Shown: positions 35,401-48,200 of the stretch, piece by piece
How positions within the stretch are numbered: the first letter of the stretch is position 1
Layout of the letters: each line of letters begins with the position of its first letter
Assembly (NCBI RefSeq): GCF_004210375.1
Contig: NC_134837.1
Span: forward strand, 168,867,310-168,931,309
Origin: Tachypleus tridentatus
Taxonomy: Eukaryota; Arthropoda; Merostomata; Xiphosura; Limulidae
Direction: 5' to 3'
DNA length: 64,000 nucleotides
Translations under genes and position numbers: made by a program
The notes under the pieces: generated by a model
What the model saw: only the letters and a program-made list of their open reading frames with translations
What the model was told of the DNA's origin: nothing
Databases searched by the model: none

Positions 35401-38400
35401 ACGAGTAACCAGGTATCTGATTTTGCTACATATGTGTATGTTACTCAATTAAAGGGGCAAGAAAAATGTAGCATTAATTGGCATTTTATTTTATATATAC
35501 AATTGAAAATACTGATAATTCCCTTTTTTAGCTTTTACACACTCTGTCACACCATGTATAATTTTTTTAACTGTGTTTTAATATAGGAGAGACAGTAAAA
35601 TGTTTTTACTTTAAATTTACAATAGTTTGAAGCATTTTTGGTACTTCCTAGTACAGATCAAAGACAAAACAATCTTTACCTTACTGGAAGAATAAAGAAT
35701 ATTAATGTTTGAAGACAAAGGTATTGAGTTTTGTTTTTACTCTATCTACCAGCACTAAATAATGACTTTTTTCATTTTTATTAGCATAGTTAGATTTTAA
35801 TTTTCTTTAAAAACTGAATATCATATGGCCAGAAAGTGACAAAGTCACTGATCAAGTTTGACTTAAATCTGTATATAATTTTAAGAGTTTTACCAAAATA
35901 TCAAATAGTAAAGACACCATTTTTCATTTTTGTGACTTTGTAAATATGATTGTCTTGTGCCCCACTTGTATATTAATGAATATATGATGGCATTTGGTGT
36001 CACATGTTCAAAGAGCTAATAACAGTCATGGAATTCCTAGAAAGTCAAGGAATTCTTAAGAATTTTAGTTGTAGTCTTGGGATTTCACTGAAAATCTTTC
36101 ACGTGAATGTTATTGCAGAATACACAATTGAACAGTAGTTCTTGCAGACTTTCAATTTGTCATGTGTTTGTCTTTTTTTTTTTTTCTCTTTATTACTGCA
36201 GTTGCATGTTATCCATTTTCACAACATATTTTAATATGAAGCATTCACTAGTTGTTTGGAATGGTGTTGCTACAGCTACCTACAACAGTTACCACAAAAT
36301 TCACTTATGAAGTGTTCATGATTAGTTGCTAAACTCCACTGAAGAGGTTACCATGCATACATGTAAGACTGGGTTTAAATAGACTATATGCCTAGAAAGT
36401 GCATTTTCAATGGTACTCGAGTAACTGAAGGCACACAACTGACAATTGTCCCAAACAATGATAGAAAGCCAAAGTATGTTTTGTGTGGCATGAAAGTAGA
36501 TTTGTTAAACATGAAAAGTGCAGCAAGTACCAAACTAACTTGGAAAGGCATATAAAAAGAAATACAACAAAAGTGGCTACAAAGAAAATGATGTCATTTA
36601 GGGCTTACAATGGGTAAAACTACAGTGTTTGTATAATTGGAGATTTTTCTTTTTAAATCAGGGTTTTCCAGGTACATAGTGAAAGGGTCTGGTATAACAT
36701 TGATTTAAGTGCAATCTCAAATTGTTTCTATGTATTTATATTTTTAAATTTAAGTAGTTTTGGCTTACTGAAATGCATATTCAGTGGAATGAATTAGCTT
36801 TCTTACAAGTTTTAAAAGGTGAATTGCATATTGTTCTGCACTGTAATTAGAGTAAAACATTTCTGCAGTTGTATAGAAGTGGCACACCTTATTGCCATAG
36901 TTTTCTGTAATAGACTGTACAGCAAATGCAGAGAATTATCTCTGCTAGATATTTAGCTAAATTTCATTTTGTAATATGAGGATAACCAACCACTAGAAAT
37001 ATCTGATGTCATTCTCTGATGTACTAGTTCTAACAAAGAATTTGAGTTGTCGTAACTTACACTTTCAGGAATAATGATGATAATTTAGGAAAATAAAAAA
37101 TGATGCAAGTGAAATCAGTATTGAGCAATGGGAAAAAAAACTTTAAATGAATCAGTTCCATCTCACCATGCACGTTGATTTACCACAGCTAACATTTCAG
37201 TTTTGGGATCTATTTCATATTATTTATACAAACATAGAGAACAACATTTTCTTCCTATTCTGAGCAAAATCTCACCAACCCAAACAATACAGTATGTGTT
37301 GACAAAATAAAATCTTGACATGAGCAAATGAAAAATGAAGAGTTTTAATATTGATGTGTTATTTACCAATGTACCAGTACAAAATACTATAGAACACCTT
37401 TAAAGAAAAGTACTCAAATTTGATACAGCTTTTTTATGTTCCACTTTCACCCTCTTAACATGCAGCACATTTGCCTATCTGGGACAATATTTTAAACAAA
37501 AGTACAGAACCACTTGAGCAATATCTTAATGGAGCATTTTAATAGTGAACCACTTGCTTCAAAATACATGAACATTATTACAAAACCTCTTGTGTTGTGT
37601 GTACTTTTGTTTTCTCTTGCCATCACAAAAAGTGAAAACATCTTTGAAATCGCTAATGTTTCTGTGAGCCTAAATGATATGACACTAGACAAAGAAATGT
37701 TAAAAAACAAACATTTTTATGCAGTTATATTACCCAATACAACTCACTAAAAATGTTCATCCAACAGTAAGGGAAAAAACAAACCTTTTTTAAAAATAAC
37801 AACAAAACTAGAACAAAAGTGAAGGTAAAAATAAGTTACTCTGTGCAAACTACAATATCAAAAATGAATCCTTAAGAAAACACAACAGTAATTTATAAGT
37901 ACTTTTGTACCATTAAAAATAATGTGATTACAAATAATCTACACTGTAAAATAAAATACCTCAAATCCTGTGAAAAAGTTTAAATAGGTTTAAAGAGGAT
38001 GTCAAATATGGCATCGTAAACAATGATTTTGTTTTTACATATAAAGAAACTTGATTATCAAATGTACAAGAAGAAAAAAGTCTTAAAGTAATACATGAAG
38101 CAGAAATTACAAAAGGAAAAGAACAGTTGAATATCACTTTAAACTGAACTATCTCCTGATCACATGTGACATTAAAGTAATTTTGAAGTCTGATACTACA
38201 TAAGCTGTATTGACTTTTCTTCTCAGAAGGCAATGCAGAACCAAACAGGCACATAAATGTGGAAAAACTAGTATCATTTAACAAGTTTTTTTGAAAGACA
38301 TTTTTTTCCAAAAATGTAACTTTTTACTTTTACAATTAAGTACTTAGATATTTCAAGGAAACTTGACTATTCAGCAATAAAATTACACACCTGCATACTA

Positions 38401-39099
38401 ATAACATCAATATCTAATCATAGGTATAATTATATGTGCATGTAATTTTAAATATTATTTGCTCATTGACTGTGGCTACTCTAAACATGCAAAACATTTG
38501 CAAGCCATTTGCACTTGGATTCAAGTGCCAGAGGCATGTTGTAACTTATATTGCAAATCAGCACTCAATGCATTAAGGTGATATATTAGATAACAATATA
38601 ATAACTGTTGTCACATCTAACCCATTAAATTTCATTGTTTCCATTTGGGAACACCTATTATTAATTATAATTTCTACCTATATAAAGATGTCAGAAAGGT
38701 AATTCAAAGGAGTGTAATTTCATTAAAACTTGTATAGCTGCTTATAACATTCAGTGCTTTACCACATTCTGTTAAAGTCACAAGTACTGAAGTGGTTCCT
38801 GATTAAACTTTATTTTGATAAGTACTTTTATTTAAGTGTTACCGATTATAGCCAGCCTTTCGATACACGATTATTCTTTTACAGTATGTGTATTTCATGA
38901 GAATATTTAATTAATTACGCATAAATTGCAGGATTGAGGGAAAACCAAGTTGAGTTCCAGCCAGTGTAAATGCTTTGATCTTTCATAGTATTTGGAGTTC
39001 TCTAATATTTGCAAAATTACAGTTAATGCAACTCTTTAAGCTATTACCTCAAAATAGTTGATTTATTTGTTTTAAAATTGATTTTATGAGTATTTGTGA
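32425..39099. other. Intergenic region downstream of the UPF0193 gene
   Basis: AT-rich. Apart from the SGNH remnant at 33290-33830 it holds only weak signals. A GGGGCGTAGATTTTTTACACG segment (32880) and a run of Gs (33241-33250) could be ends of an unclassified repeat covering about 32880-33270. Open frames at 35389, 36107, 37514 and 37961 show no domain. Confidence 0.45.
33290..33830 (-). pseudogene. SGNH-hydrolase-like domain remnant, probably from a LINE or other retroelement
   Basis: On the minus strand 33800-33720 reads VIVTGDSLIRHVDRIVCGVN, containing the GDS nucleophile block of SGNH hydrolases. After a frameshift near 33690 it continues GACRDAVFMVHVGTNNVGNG, the block with the GTN motif. 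A further degraded stretch follows toward 33300. SGNH esterase-like domains of this 'GDS...RHVDR..CG...VHVGTNN' type are known from retroelement ORFs in animal genomes. No adjacent reverse transcriptase was seen. Stops and frameshifts make it a pseudogene. Confidence 0.65.
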
Positions 39100-39126
39100 A
39101 TGTATGTATGTATGTATGTATGTATG
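39100..39126. repeat. (TGTA)n microsatellite
   Basis: About six and a half uninterrupted TGTA units just upstream of the exon-like frame at 39158. Confidence 0.9.
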
Positions 39127-39157
39127 TGTCAGTCTCCATAAAATGCAAAAATTCTAG

Positions 39158-39369
39158 AAGAAAACCAGTTGTTTACAGAAAAAGATACTAATCATAATTT
39201 GCCTCAAAGCAACAAAAATGTTCAAAATGGTAAACACAATTTGCTTCATCATAGAAATATGAGTACTGAGCACAAAAAAGAAATTGTACACCACATAAGT
39301 GAAATGAAAAAACAGCAAAAAGAACTTAAAATGGTTACAAAAGAAAGATTTAGATCACTGACTGAGTGA
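39158..39369 (+). CDS. Exon-like open frame, hypothetical
   Basis: After a possible acceptor (AAATTCTAG) an open frame in phase 1 runs to TGA at 39367-39369. It encodes a lysine- and glutamine-rich, probably helical segment (for example HHISEMKKQQKELKMVTKER). There is no ATG near the beginning, so it could only be an internal or terminal exon. I do not recognise the family and found no partner exons nearby. Downstream up to 39710, frames shift with protein-like segments, which would also fit a decayed pseudogene. Confidence 0.22.
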
Positions 39370-39874
39370 TACCCTGAGTTATGCTCATTCTCTCCAGTTA
39401 TTGTTTATAAAGCTTTCCAATGAATATAATCAGGTTCTGATAGCAAGAAACACTCATATGTTCATGAAAATACAAATTCCCATAGATTTACTATTTAACA
39501 ATGCACATTTCTTTTATCTGGTTGGCATATTCATTTCAATGAGATACCATAAACTTTGTAGAGGAGAAACATATTGGAAGAGATCAGATAATTTTGCTGT
39601 TCCTCTTGGCTCAAAAAAAAAAATATCCAGGAGCAGACTGAGGGAAAAAAACATTTACACGTATCACAAAATAAAAACTTGGACACCACAGATAAAATTG
39701 CAAAACTGAGACCACTGCTCTAATTGACTAATAAACTGTTGCAACAATTTGTTGTTTTTCATGAGAATCTGTCAGTTGGTGAGAATTTTCCCACGTTTTG
39801 GTCCCCACACCTGTAAAATATTTATACAAGGAAAACAATAAGGTTTGGTTACAGGCTGTGGCACTTGTGTTTAT

Positions 39875-40156
39875 GTTTGTTTGTTTGTTTTTTGAATTTC
39901 ACACAAAGTTACTTGAGGGCTAGCTGCACTAGGCATTCCTAATTTAGCAGTGTAAGACTAGAGGGAAGGTGGCTATTCATCACCATCCACTGCCAACTAC
40001 TTGGGCTACTCTTTTACCATTGAACAGTGGGATTGACTGTCACATTATAATGCCCCACAGCTGAAAGGGCAAGTATGTTTGGTGCGACTGGGATTCAAAC
40101 CCGTGACCCTTGGATTACGAGTCCAATGCTTTAACCCACCTGGGCATGCTGGGCCC
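39875..40156 (-). repeat. Type A SINE, full length, with target duplication
   Basis: Complete copy from the tail (GTTTGTTTGTTTGTTTTTTG) to the tRNA-like head (CACCTGGGCATGCTGGGCCC), including B box GGGATTCAAACCCG. It is flanked by ACTTGTGTTTAT (39863-39874) and ACTTGTGCTTAT (40157-40168), a 12-bp target duplication with one mismatch. Confidence 0.88.
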
Positions 40157-40168
40157 ACTTGTGCTTAT

Positions 40169-42023
40169 CCTATGGTTATCCTTTCATGTTTGAAATATAC
40201 TGTTGAAGGGCAGTATTTACTGAAGACTGTCCTCTTGGTACAAGGGTTTTTCAAGATAAGCTTCCTCCTATTAGTAATACTGGTGTTTATACAGTTTTCT
40301 CTGATAACTTCTTCACCTTCTACAATCTGACGACTAGACTCCGAGAGTATAAAAAGTGTAAAAGCACTAAGGACAGCTAAGGATAATTGGCCGAAAAAGT
40401 GCTCACTGACAGATTCAAAATCAATGAAGAAGACCATACCAATAAGTATCACACTGATGGCAAAAATATTAGTTGTTATATGGAATGATAATCATCCTGT
40501 AACTGTGGTTACAAACTAACAAACCCTTGATATCCACTTGTTCATGCTCAATGCCAGAAAAGTACTATAAAGATAAGAAATTTCTATAAAGCAGCATAAT
40601 CTCATCCACACACACACAAAATAAAAACACTGGAAGAGTTGATCTGATGGATCACTTTGTATCTCAATGCAGGCCATCAATTTGATGATACTTTCATATA
40701 TCTTGAAAAAGGTTAAATACGTTGTGCACAATACGCGAGACAAGACCCTGTAAAGTTACAGAGGAAACACTAATCTACTGCAAGCGTAGAACTAGGTTAG
40801 TACAAACACTTGAACAATACTAGAATGACATTCTTAGGATGGAAGTTACTCCTCCGTAACCATTGTATGAAGGTTTAATCATGAAAGTTATGTTTATGCT
40901 TGTGTTGAAATAATTATTTTGTACATACAAAAGTATGTGTGTAGTTCTAAGCAACAAGAAATAACACATTTTTAGTACTAGTATATTTTTTCAACTTAAT
41001 GTCTCCAAACAATCTTCCCATTATTGAAAAACAGGATGACAAGTCACAGCCATTGTTCACATGTGGGAACATCTCATTTATTATGTAAGCACTTGGAGCT
41101 TTAAAAACATTTGTGTATAGCTTAATGTAGTCAGTTTAGGCAAAATTTGAAAGGGAATATAATTTTCAACAATCATTTCTATTGTTGGCAACTAACTGGC
41201 TAATATGACTTCTCATCCATTAAAGAACTCAAGATTAATAAAAGATAAAGAAATACTTATGGCATATCATAAGCTGATTATAAAAGATAAAAATAATTTA
41301 TTTTAAATAATTCTCACATGAGCAAGATGACAAATTAATGCTATCTATAGACAAGCAGGAGGAAACTTGGATCAAATAAAGAATTTTGAATTAGACAAGA
41401 AGGTGATCCAAGTTATCAATATTTGCATTATGACAGTTATAAAAAATAAATGTGTCTGATATTTAGTGTAAGGTTCTAAAAAAAAAAAAAAAAAAAGGCT
41501 AAGCTTCTAGAAAATAAACATGTCCGATACTTAGTATAAAGTTCTAAAAAATAACATTCATACAAGTGTGATAAAGATGGAAAATGATTAATATTATTAA
41601 ATTGGAATTAACTTTCAAATCTTTTTCAAACCAAAGATTGAAAAGTTGACCATTTGCATTTTGTAATGTGGATGCTATATACTGAGTCAAGGCTGTCTAC
41701 TGAACTATTCATTATAATATTTTATGCACTTTTCCTAGAAAAATGCAAATAGTTTAATTTATTTAGTTTCCAATGAATACAAATTTATGAATGAATAAAT
41801 GCATTTAAGTTGAACACAAATGTACTGTCTTAATCTATTGTATCAAAAGAGAAATGAAAAGTGCATGCTAATTAGGTCCAATAAATGCAAGAGCCTATCA
41901 GGTATTGTTTTGATTTGTGATAAGAAAATATTTCATATACTCGGAATAAAAGTTCTTGGAAAACTAAAAAAATGTTTATTTTTTAATCCTGAATTAAGTG
42001 AAACTTAACTGAACTCTATCTAT
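40169..42023. other. Intergenic sequence
   Basis: AT-rich. It has a diverged tandem duplication at 41443-41549 around a poly-A run and an unassigned open frame on the minus strand (40452-40165) with a hydrophobic start. No gene was recognised. Confidence 0.4.
41443..41549. repeat. Two-unit direct repeat around a poly-A run
   Basis: AAAAAATAAATGTGTCTGAT...GGTTCTAAAA and its diverged copy AAAATAAACATGTCCGAT...AGTTCTAAAA are about 68 bp apart, separated by an 18-A run. Confidence 0.6.
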
Positions 42024-42035
42024 ATGAAGAAAGGA

Positions 42036-42158
42036 GTCCCCCAGTAGCACAGCAATACATCTGTAGACTCACACTGCTAGAAACCAGGTTTTGATGCCTG
42101 TGGTGAGTAGAGCACAGATAGCCCACTGTGTAGCTTTGTGCTTGATTTCAAACAAACA
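42036..42158 (+). repeat. Type B SINE with exact target duplication
   Basis: Copy with tRNA-like head (CCCCCAGTAGCACAGCAATA), a GGTTTTGATGCC B-box relative, the AGAGCACAGATAGCCCACTG body and the GTGCTTGATTTCAAACAAAC tail. It is flanked by the perfect 12-bp duplication ATGAAGAAAGGA at 42024-42035 and 42159-42170. Confidence 0.9.
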
Positions 42159-42170
42159 ATGAAGAAAGGA

Positions 42171-45027
42171 ACCATAATCACATTTGTTTGGAATATGTGA
42201 AACATTGGAAGACTTTCAATGAGATATCAACAGCCTCACTTGTGTAGCTACTATAGCTTGATAGAAAGTGCAAGTAGAAATGTAATGACATTAATACAAA
42301 AAGGTCATAAACTTGCACTTACCCTCTTACTGAGGTAAAGATTAGACACTACAACAATTATGTTGCTTGGCTCTATTAACCCCTCTAAGTATGGTATTAC
42401 TCCTTGAAATAACCTATTTGCAAAAATTAGTATGATTTGGAATTTCTCCTCTTAGCATATATATGGAATGATTGATGATGTAAGTATTCTAAGGATTATG
42501 GGATGCCACAATAAGACCCTGGTTTAGTTGTAGTTTTGTAGTTCATTATTTTTCATTCTATATTTTCCATATATGGACACATTCTCTGCCTTCTTACAAG
42601 CCTCCGAGCTAAACAGTTATACCAAAAATTCCTGAAACCATTCAGTAAATAATAATTTACATTCCTTGTGTGAATACAGATTTTTTGTGTTATTTTTACA
42701 ATTATGTATTTGTGCTTCCTTTGCTGAGTTCATTATTATTCTCTGCTCAACATTTGTGAGCAGGTGTTTGAAAAGCAAGCCTGCATTAAATCTAGATGTC
42801 AGGTGAATGAGGGAAGATAGAGTTGTATTGAGTATGGGTTCTGTGTAATAAATCACAGGACATACCTGTGAAATCATGTCAAGGGAAAAAAATTAAGATT
42901 AAAGCTGTGAATAAAGCAGACCTTGTTGGGGAAGGTAGCCAGTCAAAACCATCAACATCTTATTTACGTTCAAACAATGGAGAATAAACATCAACAGAAT
43001 GAATGAAAAGAGAAGACCTGTGTGTACAAAGCTTAGTCTGTGTACCTAACATTGTGTACATAAATATGACAGCACCAACATGTAGAAAGAGTTACTACTA
43101 CATCAGTACATTAATTTATAAAATAAATTGTGTGTAAAGGAATCAGAAAATAATTTAAGGCTGACACTTTTTGACAGCATGAATAGATAAATGATTAAAG
43201 CCTAGCAAATTAAAAGAAACATTAGTAGACAACCATGTAAAGTATGTGAATTGCAAATTAAGTAATACTATTTTATATACAAACAAAATATTGTTGTAAT
43301 TTTGTTGGGAAACTAATGATACTATCTAAAAAGTTAAATATAAAAAAGCATGGTATTTAAGGTACAATTTGACTTAACAAAATGTTAGAGTTAAGATTTA
43401 AGTAATGTATATGCATGGATGAAGAACATACCTCACAAATTTGATCAAGAGTTAGAAAAGTATGTTGAAATAAACCAATGAATCATGCATATTAAACTGT
43501 TAGCTTACCTTACCCCCTTTTAGTAATAAATACAAACCATTGTTAGCAAGATCAGGTGGGAAAAAAAAGAGCAGAGAAAAATACATATATTCTTTTCTAC
43601 AGTGAACATTATTACAATTTAAAGTCTAAGCTAAACAGGTATTGTTCACTAATGGTTAAGTCTCTTTGAGACTGAATATGTAGAGTAAATATCCTTTATA
43701 GTATGTAATGAGCCAAGGAATTGCAAGACAACCTACCATGCAGTGGACAAGAGATGATCACAAGTCTAATATTCACTTAGAACTTAGTATAAAATGTATA
43801 ATATGCACAAGGTGATCAAACAATAGATAATTGGAGAAATAATATTAAAAATGCCTTAATAAAATATATTTTTAACAATTTCTTTACTATTTCTTTTTAC
43901 TGTGTAAATCCTTTTGACATAATTCTAATACAACTGACCAACTAGCTAATACTGTTCACTGGTAATCAATTTCTATTTATATTATTGTATGAGGTAAAGC
44001 CTTTCTTCACTTTACAAACAAATATCCATTACATAATCTAGAAACTAGGTGAATTGTGTCAGGTATGCAATATTTCACAGAAACAAAAAATTGTGATTTG
44101 AGCAAATGGAACAAGTATAAACAAGAAGGGCACTCAGTAGAGCACATATTTCTGCCACACAACATTGATCCTATGCTGCCCTAAAAAAAATACAAAAAAA
44201 TCTATGTGTCCATTAGTAATGATGGACACAAACCACTTTTGACATAAAAATGAGGAATAATATTCTACACATGTCAATCAAGTTTCATCAAAATTCTATA
44301 ATTTTCTACCAAGTTATAGAGCAAAAACAGCAAAAAATGTTTTTGGCTTTTTATGATCTTGACCCTCCAAAAACTGAACACTTCTAAGTTTAGTCTAATT
44401 GCAAATGTATACCAATGCTTATCCAAATCCATTCAGCTTCTTGAGAAATCTTATTGACAAACCCACGGGTGAAAAGATAACCTCCATCCACCTTTGGATA
44501 ATGAATGACATAAATGTAAAGTAATGTCACCAGGAAATTAAAAAGAACCTACAGAAATAAACTCATATCTTGTTAAAAGTAACAGCTGTAATTATAAATG
44601 AGAAAAGTCAAAAACAAATTACTGACAAAATCAGAAGTAAAATCTAACTGTTAAGTTGAATATCAACTATCTTAATGAGTAGGTACCATAACAGAAATGA
44701 CTGTCTATACAAGATAGAAATGATTCTATTGGAACTGCCAAGTATAAAACAAATATTTTAAACAAAACTCTACATAGGTATTCAACTCTACTATATATTT
44801 TACAACACTTAGAAATATATAACTGTACACCAGTTAAAAAGTTTAAGATATGTAATTTAATAATATTTACACATCTCATTACAGCAAATGTTTCATGTGA
44901 ATTGATTTCAATCTCACAGTGTAGTATCTCAAAACCACTGTTCTTTAACAAGGAAAATGATACAGTAGATTTCTGTGTATTTCAAAACTACTTGCATAAC
45001 TGTTTTAAAAAAAATCAACTGAAAAAA
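42171..45027. other. Intergenic sequence and probable MOSMO 3' UTR
   Basis: AT-rich. The part next to 45027 must contain the MOSMO 3' UTR (minus strand), but the cleavage site cannot be fixed. No other coding sequence was recognised; open frames at 42617-42877 and 44667-44951 have no recognisable domain. Confidence 0.5.
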
Positions 45028-45215
45028 CTAGAAGTGAGGCATACACACTTTTCCTGCAAACAGTTCTGAGATAACTGTAATCCACAGTGCTAGTACAAAG
45101 AAAATGTATGAAAGGCCCACATGATGATGGCTAGGAAGTTGATATGGTTCTCCTCCAATTTCCTCCATGGTGAAACCAAGTGGGAATATGACTGCTGCCA
45201 GGCAGAACAATACCA
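45028..45215 (-). CDS. MOSMO: MOSMO coding exon 3
   Basis: Acceptor CTTTATTTTAG, stop TAG at 45030-45028. It encodes the third and fourth membrane segments, the GGEPYQLPSHHHVG loop and the FAGKVCMPHF C-terminus. The histidine triplet in the loop differs from the vertebrate protein as I remember it. Confidence 0.95.
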
Positions 45216-48200
45216 CTAAAATAAAGAGACAAATTTAACTGATGCTTCATAGGGTTTGTGAATTCAGAGAGAAAACAATCAAACAAGAAAACAGTCAGTT
45301 TACTACAAAATTTGTTTAATTTTCAGTTATGGTTTTCAACATTCCATAAAACTCACCTGTATTTTAACAAGAGAATTTATTTGTACTCTAATCAATAACT
45401 CATCAAAAATGATGAGGCAAGTAGTACCACTTAAATCCATAGTATACCTTAACCTCATATTTCATAAAGTAACAAAAACAACGTTTGTGAAATCAAGCTT
45501 GACCAATAAAGAGGCAGAAAAGTGTAGTCAAGGCAGTCAACTAAATTCCTTTCTGAACCAACCAAAGTTAAGATCATTCATGAAATGATATCTTGATGCA
45601 TTCGTACAGTAATTACTGGTAAAAATCAGTTTGATTAACAACTTCTAATATATATAGTGAATTTTGGTAACACTATGTTCCAACAATGGCTTCTATATTA
45701 TGTTACTGAGCAAAACTAATGTTGCTTTAGTCTGTGTACTGAAAGTATAAAATGAAATCTGTAGTTGATAAAACTGGAAAAGTATCTGTTGATTTCTTAA
45801 TTTAGTATCTATTAGTGATATAACAGAGAATAGCTAAATTCAGGAATGAATTGATATTTTTACTTCCATCATGAATTTTATGCACTTGGCTCTAGGCTAG
45901 GGGATCTTTCACTGTCTCTACTTTAGGATTATTATACCAATATTCACTACACTTATAAGGTTTCATACACAGATTAGCCATCTCTCTTAGTGCACTGCCA
46001 GATATTCGCATACCACTAACAACCCCCACTTAACATAATGGGATTTTGTGTGAACTGCACCACTGTATAATGATATCATTATGCAACAAAAGCTCTCCAC
46101 CAACAGCAGGGTGATACAACATCATGCACACTAATTGAAGGAAAGTGATTTCTATACTATTGCACAGAACAATAAAATAATGAAGGAAAGTAGTTTTAGG
46201 AAGTTAGAAAAAAAAAAAATCAACTTAACTTTCTCAACCACATGTTATGTGAAACTATATACATAGAACACACATACAGGTGAAGTGCAAGTGACAATAC
46301 ATGTATTTCACCTAGAACATAGTTTAATTTCTAATGTCTTACTCTGAAACAAACAGCAAGTAAATATATTTCAATTACCTTCATAATATTTACACAAAAC
46401 AAAAGAAGAAACTTTGCATTTTATTTACATCCAAAATGTGTAATTTGTACAACATATGAAACTATTAGAGATTTCCTTGGATCAAATTTATAATGATACA
46501 TCTATGAAGATGTCAGTTTGCTTTCACTACCCAAGGTTTTGATTTTTTTCAAAATACCTGGGCAGAAAAAAAAAAAAAAAGATAAATTACTTAGACCTAC
46601 AGTAGCTCTCATTTTCAATGCTGTAAATGTAGGAAAAAAACACAATAGAAGTAAAAACTTCAGTTCCCAATAAGTACTTTTAGGTAACATAAGAAACAAG
46701 AATAAACTTGATTTAGATAAGTCTTTAAATACTCATTAGTGTAAAAAGAAACTGACTGGGTATTTTTATATTCCTGAGAAATAAGCACCAAGTGCTATCA
46801 ATTATGCTTACTTATTGATGCAATGTACTTTCTTAAAAAAACTCAATTATATAAAACACTTACTTGCAGAAAAACCAACCCATCTTGCATAATGAATTAC
46901 ATGCATATTCCACCGAGACATAAAGAGAAGACCAATGGTTGCTGTCACACAAAGGGCTCCAATGATGATACAGATCAAAGTTAGCATCCATTCTGGCTGG
47001 AGATTTGGTGAAAAGCAAAGCTGAGAACGACCATATATTGTCATACACGTCTGCACTAGGCCTATCCGAGTATCACCTGAATCATATCAGACACATCACC
47101 TAATCTGTCCTCTCAAAAGAATTAATCTCAATGGTAAATTACTTCTGTTTAAGAGTAACCTACAACTTTATTAATATACAAGCAAAAATAATATATACAC
47201 ACACACAGAGAAAAAAATGAAAGAATGTAATTTATGCCAAAATACATAATGTATTATGCTGTAATCAAGATAAACATAAAATATAAAAAAGTTTACTGTA
47301 TCATAAGAGAGAGAAGAAGTAATACAAAAAAATATTTTAGTAGTACTTCACTATCATGGATTTAATTAAGATAAAAAGTAACAAACAGAAAAAAATACTT
47401 TGTGTCAATGGGTATTTCTCCATAAACAATGAAAAATAATACATTCAATTTTATTCAGAATAAATTATCTTACAATAAATTTGGTAAAAAGCTACTTATA
47501 TGGTTGTTAAGAAAAATTATTTTTTTCAATGTAAACAAATTCATAGAAAAATAATTTGAATTACAACAAAATTTAGAAAACTATGTTCACTTGGTCTTCA
47601 AAGACAGCATACAATGTAAAAATAAAGCTATTTGCTAATATTAATATCTTAAATTATTTTAAGTGATCTTTGGTAGCTCAGTATTTATATGTAATGATAA
47701 TGATGTAATTGAGATTAGTGCAAAATTCTAAGTTATGTTGAAAAATGTACAAATATAAAAAGACAAAAAAAAAAAAAAAGTGTGAAATTTCTATTCTTAT
47801 GGAATAATAGTAAATTACAAAAGTATAAATCTTCTAAAACATTTGTAACAACTTTAATTTGTGATACATCGCAATTCAAGAATTGCTTTATATGAATATA
47901 AATACACACACAAATTTTCAGTTACAAGTTAAGATTGCATATTTTGTCAGTCCTTGTTTTATAGGGTGTCAGTAATGTCTCCTACTTCTGGTACAGTATT
48001 TTTATTTATCAAGATAATAATACATGCAATTACTTGCACATATGCAAAAATTTGATAAAGGTCTTTAGCTAATTATTAAATGAGAAATAACTATATCTGT
48101 AATTACAAATCAATCACATGGTCAAACTGATTAGCTGACACAAAATACACATCCGTAGCTACAAAAAATGACTAATATATGCATAATAGTATTTGGAAAT

